Positions 56,931 to 64,000 of a DNA stretch of 64,000 nt are shown here, in pieces. Source of the stretch: Lepas anatifera (taxonomy: Eukaryota > Arthropoda > Thecostraca > Lepadidae); the NCBI GenBank assembly GCA_034440635.1, contig JAOTON010000940.1, positions 558,001 to 622,000 of the forward strand, in the 5' to 3' direction. Positions within the stretch are counted from its first letter, which is position 1. Each line of letters begins with the position of its first letter. Under the pieces are notes generated by a model, which was not told the DNA's origin, did no database searches, and saw only the letters and a list, made by a program, of their open reading frames with translations. A program made the translations under genes and the position numbers.

Positions 56931-57236
56931 GGCTATTTCAGTATGGAGCAGTTGGCCAGGACAACTGTGATAAGTGGAGGTGGTGGATACGACACCTCAG
57001 TTTTCGCCATGACCGAATATAACTGTATTATTTGCTCATCGTGCTTCATTTAGTGTCAGTGGGTGCTTTCAGCATTTTCTACCAAGGTGCCAGTCGTTAG
57101 CTGGCCCGAAATATGCTTGATGGTAAACGTGAACATGTCCTCACTAAGAGGAAGCTTTCATGAAAATAAGCATTTACAAATCCTTTTTAAACGCGTTTTA
57201 CATTGACGCTGGCCGCCTTTTGGGTGGTAAATTGGC

Positions 57237-57746
57237 CAGTGGCGGATCCAGGGGGGGGCAAAAATGCATTCCCCCAAACGGAAAAGCTCGGGGCAACACT
57301 ATTTTTTGACCCCCAAAGCGATCGATCTCCTTTTTTCCCCTACTCCTTTTTAGTTTATAAGCAAGATTTTGGTGTTTCAACTCTCAACTTCAAACAGAAC
57401 ATGAGTTGATAAGATGTTCCCTGGCCTGTCCCCTCGAATCCGGAAATGTAAAAAAACACTGAAGTTTATATATTCGGGCACAGCCCTTCATCAGAATCAT
57501 GGAGTAAATATCAAAAATTCTCAGATATAATATAGCCAGTCATATTATAGCCAGCCTTGGATAGGAAGAAGTATCTCGAGCTCATAGTTTTTTCACCCCG
57601 TGACGTTTTTTTTAGCTTTTCGCCTCAAACACCCAAAATTCTACCGGCAAGTGATATTGGTAGCGCAGCTTTTTACTGCGTGACTTTTTTTTTGCATTTC
57701 GACTTTGGTCTGCCCCTCCCAAACCGCCCGGCTAGATCCGCCACTG
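57237..57746. mobile_element. hAT-like MITE M1, copy 1 (510 bp)
   Basis: Ends CAGTGGCGGATCCAGG and, inverted, CTAGATCCGCCACTG, with an 8-base flanking duplication AAATTGGC (57229-57236) and AAATTAGC (57747-57754). The interior shares GAAAAGCTCGGGGC and GTTTATAAGCAAGATTTTGG-like sequence with the copy at 60003-60512. No transposase. Confidence 0.85.
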
Positions 57747-57756
57747 AAATTAGCGC

Positions 57757-57832
57757 CCCTCAGGTTCGGCGCCCCCCAGGTTCGGCGCCCTCCGAGCCTG
57801 GCCCCCCTTAACGAAATCCTAGATTCGTCACT
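57757..57832. repeat. Terminal fragment of a GGCGCC-bearing element
   Basis: Three short GGTTCGGCGCCC units lead straight into an end-like sequence, CCTAGATTCGTCACTG. This small remnant links the GGCGCC repeat to a CAGTGACG-type terminus. Confidence 0.55.
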
Positions 57833-57839
57833 GATTTAC

Positions 57840-58837
57840 AGCCATAAGTTGTCAGGTTGATAACCATGAATTAGTGTATGGCGACTAGTCTCTCATTAAA
57901 ATCGGCTCCGAATAACTCGCCAAAAAATGAGGATGGGGCCCGAGAAGAGCACCAAGGCGATTAAAATTATGTATATGGGCATATTTTTCCCTTTATATTT
58001 CCCGCTTAGCTTATCAATGGAATGGCCTGGGGTTGTGGCCAGAACTTATGGACCAGAAAATGGTTAAAATGAAAATGATTAACATATTTTGCTACAATTC
58101 ATGAACGCTAGGTCGCTAAAACTCCTTATGAAGAACAAGATGGGAGCATTAAAAAGTGCCGTTTGGCTAATGGGGTTTCAATCACAAAAAATAGTAGATA
58201 AATGCATGAGGTAAGCAGTTGAACCTGCCACTACGTTACAAATGACTAAAACTATCGACTTGCATAAGTACTGAATCCTCATATTTATTTGGAATGTTTC
58301 GAAATTAGGATCAGATATTCTGTTTGAATTTTAATCCACTGTTTTCTCGTTGCTCATGTGTCCAGGGTGAAATACACACATTCAGGTCTTGCTTTTTTCA
58401 CATTTTTTTCAGGGACAAAGGAAGAAAATGGGTTCAAAGCAGCTTTGGAGTTTTACACACACTGACTGTTGAGGCTATATGGTGTCGCCAACTCTCATAT
58501 TGTTGGGAGATGGGCGCAAGGGGAAGATTACGTGAATCGAAAAAGAGCTATTGTTTTCTTTATTAGGCTCTTCGGTTTCCTACCTTACCCTTGCTTGCCT
58601 GGTTATGTGCTTATAACGGCCTTCATCAAAGGTCACACTAGCCCTTGCCAAACGGGAAAGGCCTTCAGGTATTTCGAGCTAGAGGGGTACTGTTTGCCAT
58701 CTAGGGAAGAATTCCAAAGGCTGGGGACCATTGGGAGGGGCTGCCAACCAGCGTCATCAGCTTACATTCAAACATACCCCGATTTCCATAAATCAGTATT
58801 CAGATAGAGGGATGTCTTCAACTTCAATTGAATGTTA
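57840..58837. other. No gene recognised
   Basis: AT-rich sequence. A SINE A-type fragment on the minus strand (TATGGTGTCGCCAACTCTC near 58479) is present. The 80- and 112-codon frames at 58324-58807 have no domain. Confidence 0.45.
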
Positions 58838-58976
58838 GAGGCGCTGTAGTGGAGTGGTCAGCGTCGCTGGATTCCACTCATCTGTCCCAGGTTCAAGGCC
58901 CGGCAGTTTCCCTGAACAAGTTGGCGACGCCATATAACACTGGCAGTTGGTGCATCGATAAGCCCCAAAAATTATA
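58838..58976 (+). repeat. SINE family A, internally deleted copy
   Basis: Has the head (GTAGTGGAGTGGTCAGCG), B box (AGGTTCAAGGCCC) and tail (TTGGCGACGCCATATAAC, then TAAGCCCCAAAAATT), but lacks about 40 bases of body compared with 40336-40519. Confidence 0.8.
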
Positions 58977-60002
58977 TATTACGTACAATATCGTATCAAG
59001 TTAGTGATAAATGCTTACGTGCCTCTTCTCCGGGCGACCAAAACCAATGCAGATACGTTAAGTTGAGATGACAGCTGAGGGTGCACCATAGCTAGGGGCC
59101 TCTCTGAGCCAGCTAGGCTTTCGAAAGATTGCATCGATGACACCTCCACAGAAGTTGAGCTTAAAACACCCTTTAGTCCAAGCGGCTCAACACTATGCTG
59201 CGGGAGTTCTCAAAAAGCTTATCAACGCTAAAGATTAGAGACCCCAAAACAATACACTGATAATAATCTATCGGGCTGAACCCGAATCAGTCCAGCTTAA
59301 CACTCATTTTCCTCTTGAGTCCCATGAAAAATTTTGAGGATTAGCAAACACTATTTACTCCCTGCAACCATTTCTCTAAATTTAGAATATGGGTGCTTCC
59401 GCACTATCTCTCATGGTTCAGTTTTTTATTACTGACTTTTGCGGAAGGTCCTAAACCACTCAAAGGAGGTGTCGCAGTCTGAAACATTTCGATTCTGTCA
59501 AACGAGTATTTATGTATCCTAGACAATCAAGCTTTTTTGTTAACTATTAAACAAATGTTTTTTTCAGTTCACAAAACACAACTTTTTATGCTTTGTTATC
59601 TACACGTTTTAAGCTACTACGAAGGGTTAGGTATTCATTCCCCCAGCAGCTGTAACTGACGGTCCGCAAATATCGAAGTTTCCAGTCCAGTTTTAGTCCT
59701 GTTGGTAATATACCCTCTCAGGTCAAGGGAGCAACGTAGGCTTTGGTTACAAGGTCCCCCGGGTAATATTCTGTTGTCGCCCAACCAGAATATGTAAAAT
59801 TGTTTATCCCAAAATATTTTCATTTCAGCGACACATCAAACAATTTTACCAGCAATAATAGCTGGAACCAATATCGGGCTAAATTTTGAAGAGAAGTAGC
59901 TCTCGAGTTGGTGGATTTCATCAAAGAAACATTCACTATTCGCTGCCCTTCTACCCTCGGTGGTCGCACGTGGCAACGAGACCCCTCAAACAGCACCCAG
60001 TT
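58977..60002. other. No recognisable feature
   Basis: AT-rich sequence without repeats or frames I can assign. Confidence 0.45.
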
Positions 60003-60512
60003 CTAGTGGAGGACCCATGGGGGGGACAATACGTATTTTCTCCCCGAACGAAAAAGCTCGGAGCAAAACCATAATGTTGTCTCCCTTCCCAAAGCTGTCG
60101 ACATTATCCTCGGCTCCTTTTAAGTTCATAAGCAAGGTGTTGGTGTTTCAACTGAACAAATCATTTTGAAAGAGAACCAGTCAACTTCAGTGTGAATATT
60201 GGAGCCTAGCCCTCTTGATATTTAAAATAGTATTTGGATGGATAATCCTCGGATATCGAAAGCAAGCATTTTGTAGCCACATATTTCACGAAGTGACGCC
60301 TGTTTGTTTTGCTTTTTGACTTATATTTACTCCCCACTCCTCCCAACCTGCCGCCTCCCCAACCTCCCCAACACGCCTCCCCAACCTCCCCAACACGCCT
60401 CCCCAACCTGCCGGCTAGTTAGATTGTTGCGAAAGATTTCACTGCGTGACGTTTTTTCTCGCGTTTCAATTTTTGTTTTTTCCACCAAAACTACCGGCTA
60501 GATCCATTACTG
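60003..60512. mobile_element. hAT-like MITE M1, copy 2 (diverged)
   Basis: Decayed ends (AGTGGAGGACCCATGGGGGG and CTAGATCCATTACTG). Interior shared with copy 1 includes GAAAAAGCTCGGAGC and TTCATAAGCAAGGTGTTGG. A CCTCCCCAACACG tandem expansion lies at 60340-60410. Confidence 0.7.
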
Positions 60513-60689
60513 ACCAATTTTACCGCTAATGATACCCACAACAACGACAAATACCGCCGCTGAAGCTGCTTCATAGGCTTCTACACCTTTGTAATACTGC
60601 AAAAAATATTCAATATTTTCAGCCTAAAATATGGTAATATCCTTCCGACAATTGAGGGTGCTGCCAAAGGTCCGCAAGAAACCCAGCGC

Positions 60690-60860
60690 TAATTCCCTGG
60701 CTCAGCTCCCCGGGTTCGTCTCCTTGGGTTGATGTCCCGACAGATTCTCTGAATAGGTATGCTGATCAGGTGCACCAAATCCCTCCTTACAAGGTGAGAG
60801 TTGGTAACGCCATATAACTTTGGGAGATGGAGCGTCGTCTAACCCCAACAAATTTTATTA
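60690..60860 (+). repeat. SINE family A, remnant
   Basis: Only the body is clear (GTTGGTAACGCCATATAAC, then TAACCCCAACAAATT); the head is unrecognisable apart from a CCCCGGGTTCG B-box-like piece. Confidence 0.5.
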
Positions 60861-61314
60861 GAGACTACGCAAACGCTATGCAAAGCCTGCACCGTGTGAT
60901 ATTAGTCTAGAGGCTAGTTCATGGAAACTCAATCCTACCCAGTTAAAACAATGGTTGCCGTTCGTTGAGAAGAGACGGCTCCGTGATTTGAGTCAAGCGT
61001 GGGCAGATTTGTATTGCCCCTGAGACAACGACTCTACAAAGGTTCTTAAGCTGGAAATTTAAAAATTTTCTGTAGACGGGATTAAGCCCATTTAGTTGGA
61101 AACAATTGTCCTCTAATAAATAATCATCGCCACCGACGAAACAGTGATAAAGCCAGAGAATCATCACCCTTGACAGGAAAATGTCTCTTCTAAAAGAAAA
61201 CCTCGTCAGGTTCAGGCTTTTTGTGACCTTCGCAAAATACTGCCCACACAATGTCCGAGTTTCCCATCGTTTCTTAAATCGGGAAGTTAAATGAAAATAC
61301 GGGGCCTGCCCCCA
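60861..61314. other. No recognisable feature
   Basis: The 102-codon minus frame at 60943-61251 has no domain I recognise. Confidence 0.4.
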
Positions 61315-61579
61315 CCATAGGGGGATCCAGGATCGCCGATGGGAGTCACCTTGCTGAGGGGTCTGACGCCATCCGCACTAAGAGGGTGCCACTTTTGGCC
61401 GGTAAAAGCTTTCAGGTGGGTGCCAAATCCTATGGCGGGGCGCCGATTTTCGCATCCTGGGGGAAAGTGACATTTCAGGAAGCGCCATCGACCGTTCAGA
61501 GGAATGCTGTGATCATTTTGGGGGCGCCGAGGGTCAATGAGGGGGACCTGCATTCCTTTCCCCCTGGATCCACCTATGG
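61315..61579 (+). mobile_element. GC-rich MITE, CCATAG...GGATCC ends (265 bp)
   Basis: Left end CCATAGGGGGATCCAGG and right end CCCCCTGGATCCACCTATGG are inverted repeats. The interior includes GCCGATTTTCGCATCCTGGG, shared in reverse with 10520-10803. No coding capacity. Confidence 0.75.
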
Positions 61580-61719
61580 CTCAAACTGTCCCCTCCTCTG
61601 ATGAGTATCTGAAAATATGTTTTTAATGGAACCTCCAAACCAAGTTGTATCACTGTTTCAGCCGTTTTACCAGAATCCTCTCTAAATAAACCGACAGGTG
61701 AAGGGAGCCCGGCAGCCAG

Positions 61720-62029
61720 TAGCCCTGTTCCAGCTGTCAGCACAGTTTTGTCAGCAGGACCTCTAACTTCTCCTCCAGAAAATAAACATCAGCGCCATAA
61801 TCGCCTCTTGCTTGTGCTAAGCAAAGGAAAATTAAACCTTTATGCCATTAAAAATATTAGGCTGCCTCTTCGTGCACTTACTATTTTTCATCAGCGCAAA
61901 CAGCAGGCCATCAGCCCGTAAAACCTCTAGAACTAGTTCCCGGGGAGAGGCTACAGTCCTGTGACGTAGGCGCAACGCGGCCCGCTGATTGGTGCTGACA
62001 AAACTGTGCTGACAGCTGGAACAGGGCTA
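61720..62029. mobile_element. MITE with 37-bp perfect inverted repeats
   Basis: Arms at 61720-61756 (starting TAGCCCTGTTCCAGCTGTCA) and 61993-62029 are exact reverse complements over 37 bases. Both outer ends are TA. The interior of 236 bases is not coding. A TA-flanked element with long perfect arms suggests a Tc1/mariner-type MITE and recent activity or homogenisation. Confidence 0.8.
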
Positions 62030-62374
62030 GTAACAGCTTACATGTTTCGCAACCCAGCACAAGGACGGATCCAGGAGGGAAAATTAGTTTGCTTCCCAGC
62101 AGCAAAATATATTCCGATGGTTTGCCCCATCTGTGACCATCTTATTGGATATTGCCCCCCCCCCACCTCAAAAAGTAACTCGTGGTTCTGCCACTGCACT
62201 GCCCCAGGTCAGTGACGCCAGTTGTCCAGCGCACAGCAACGCAGTAGGAGCAATTGCAATACGAGTGCCCCTCAGACACGATAAGATTTTTGAGAGGGAT
62301 GAATGAGCTGGCACAATGCCAACCGCCCATTCATCTGTGAGGTCACGTGGTCCAGGTATGGGCGAGAGGGTCAG

Positions 62375-62625
62375 GGATTATCAGAGGCGGTGGCAAGTTA
62401 GCCGAAGACTGCCCCGTCAGAATGCAGCAAAATCAGTAATTGTGTAATATTTTCTCACGCTGATGTCAGATTAGGAAATAATGGTAACCACTAGAAAGCT
62501 CTTGAAAAAATACCCATGATGAGCCCGTTTGTAAACCTATAGGCACCATAGGATGCGAGATATTTGTCCTAAAGCGGTCGAGCCTAGTCATGGCAATTTC
62601 AATTGCGGGGGACTGTACATAGTGT
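62375..62625 (-). repeat. Dispersed repeat R3, minus copy
   Basis: Reverse-complement match to 47325-47560, including GTCAGAATGCAGCAAAATCA and GTAATTGTGTAATATTTTCT. Confidence 0.75.
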
Positions 62626-62689
62626 GTGTCTGCTTGTGTGTGGTGCAAATGTGCAAAATGTTCCCGGGTTGGGAACGCAAAAATATTTT

Positions 62690-62905
62690 AAAAAATGAAT
62701 AAACTGTCTACAGAATGCACGGATAAGATCAATGCATCAATAAGGATGTATTGATCCCATCCGAGTATTATATAATAATAAGATATCATAGGCGTGGTCA
62801 GGTACCGTAATTAGGGTGTTCACTAATTTTAAAGCGTATTTTAGTGTTGTGTCTGCATTGAATGGGGCAAGGAATCGTAGATATGCATTTAGTTCTAACA
62901 AATGG
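62690..62905. repeat. Second copy of the 46590-46800 repeat
   Basis: Shares TATTGATCCCAT, GGTCAGGTACCGT and ATGCATTTAGTTCTAACA-like sequence with the earlier block in the same orientation. Confidence 0.65.
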
Positions 62906-62921
62906 ACGCAAGTCATCCATA

Positions 62922-63055
62922 GTCGGATCCAGGAGTGTTCCCCGGGTCGGGCAGGGGTGGATAAAGACGGGGTAGTTTGAAAAATAGTCATACCTGAAAG
63001 GCGGGGTAATTGGTGTCTTACCCCACTATTTTGTCTCCCTGAATCCGCCTCTGAC
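62922..63055. mobile_element. Short GGATCC-ended MITE-like element
   Basis: A left sequence AGTCGGATCCAGGAG and a right sequence CCCTGAATCCGCCTCTGAC form a weak inverted pair around about 130 bases. Tentative. Confidence 0.4.
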
Positions 63056-63439
63056 ATATTTTCGGAATTTGAGCACTTTGCTTGACATCAGAGATATCAC
63101 ACTGTACCTGGCGTGTGCATTTCTGCAAAAAAAAAAAAAAATCATATCATTCCCCAAAATTTATGGACATAAAACCGCCCTCGAATTTTTAATTTCGCCC
63201 AAATGATAGATTTAACCATTTCCAAGCAATTCCTGTCAATCCATACTAGTTTCGCGAAAATTAAGTCTAAGAGACAAGAGCTACGGATAATCTAAAAAAG
63301 ATGGAAATTTTGTATCTTTTTAACCCCCTTCCCTAAATTTTCAATATTTTGAAATTTTCTTTTTCAAAACGAAGTTCAGCTCGAGAGGAATCAATTGCAC
63401 TTTGAATTTTTAAAATCAGCCGGGTAGATTTTGAGATCA

Positions 63440-63985
63440 TAGGCGGGCGAAATCTGCCACCCCCTGTTGGAAATAGGGTAGCCGGGAGCCCGTTGGAAAT
63501 AGGGTTAAGTAGCTCCAGATGACCTCTCACAGGTCACAGGTCAAAAATTGCAACATGATGCTGGAAAGGGGCCCAGGATAAATCGATTTGGAGAATATGA
63601 ACGTATTATCAGCTTGATCTACACAAATACAGCCCAATTTGTTTTTCCCATCTATTTCCAACGGAGAGGTCATGGTCCGTACTTGACCTTAAGTCATCGA
63701 TACAAAAATCCCGAAACATATGTTGCAGCATTCGATAGACCATTATGTGTTCCAAGTTTTAATCCGATAGATTCACCCGTTTCTTACTTATGCCACCGAA
63801 AACATTTTTTGAGGTGAGGTCACTTGACCTGCACTGGTGACCTGACCTGAGATGATCCAAACTTAAAATTCTGGGGACAGTTGCGGAACTGATCAAGGAT
63901 AAGGCGTGCACAGTACGGCGGCGCTTCGCGCCACCGTTTTTTCGTGCCGTTGGAATGACCCGAGGGGGGGGGTTAAAGCGCTCCA
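63440..63985 (+). repeat. R2 (AGGTCA/TGACCT) repeat, plus copy
   Basis: Runs from CAGATGACCTCTCACAGGTC to CACTTGACCTGCACTGGTGA, then ACCTGACCTGAGATGA, GTACGGCGGCGCTTCGCGCC and the start of a G-run. It is the clearest plus-sense copy, truncated by the window edge. Confidence 0.75.
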
Positions 63986-64000
63986 TTAGAGCTTTGTTTC

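Overview
The window looks like gene-poor, repeat-dense nuclear DNA from an invertebrate animal. It holds retrotransposons of four kinds (Gypsy-like LTR, Penelope-like, and at least two non-LTR types), several tRNA-derived SINE families, DNA transposons with 8-bp or TA target duplications, and long GC-rich minisatellites. I see no rRNA, no operon structure and no convincing host protein-coding gene. The phylum cannot be named from the sequence alone.

Layout. 1-5400: a GGGGCCC minisatellite, an AGGTCA-rich dispersed repeat, a 949-bp TA-flanked MITE and GC-rich MITE fragments. 5440-9770: a decayed plus-strand LINE (RT then RNase H) invaded by a minus-strand RNase H-encoding LINE, with the junction region tandemly duplicated. 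10.5-15.7 kb: a MITE, a tRNA-like SINE, a 2.8-kb GGCGCC minisatellite and a 90-112-bp tandem repeat. 15.7-35.3 kb: two copies of a ~1-kb unit of unknown nature, each split by an insertion. Copy 1 carries a young LTR retrotransposon (16780-20616) with seemingly identical LTRs and one intact 1052-codon ORF encoding Gag, protease and integrase but no reverse transcriptase or RNase H. Copy 2 carries a TA-flanked DNA transposon (21884-35260), which carries a Penelope-like head-to-head dimer (22009-33639), which carries a hAT-like element (25687-32403), which carries a second hAT-like element (27434-31444) and a SINE. Each level has visible target-site duplications.

35.3-44.3 kb: an AGGTCA-type repeat and a CR1/L2-like LINE (endonuclease and RT) interrupted by a 3639-bp transposon (37979-41617) with 19-bp perfect terminal inverted repeats, an 8-bp target duplication and a decayed transposase-like gene. 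44.3-51.2 kb: SINEs and several inverted copies of an AGGTCA/TGACCT-rich repeat with hairpins. 51.2-55.0 kb: a GGCGCC minisatellite with a ~375-bp higher-order period, the reverse complement of the family at 11.8-14.6 kb. 55.0-64.0 kb: more AGGTCA repeats, a GGGGCCC minisatellite, MITEs and SINEs.

The most notable points are the RT-less yet apparently recently transposed LTR element, which must borrow its reverse transcriptase, and the repeated association of minisatellite arrays with DNA-transposon termini. All coordinates come from reading by eye; no search or alignment was run.
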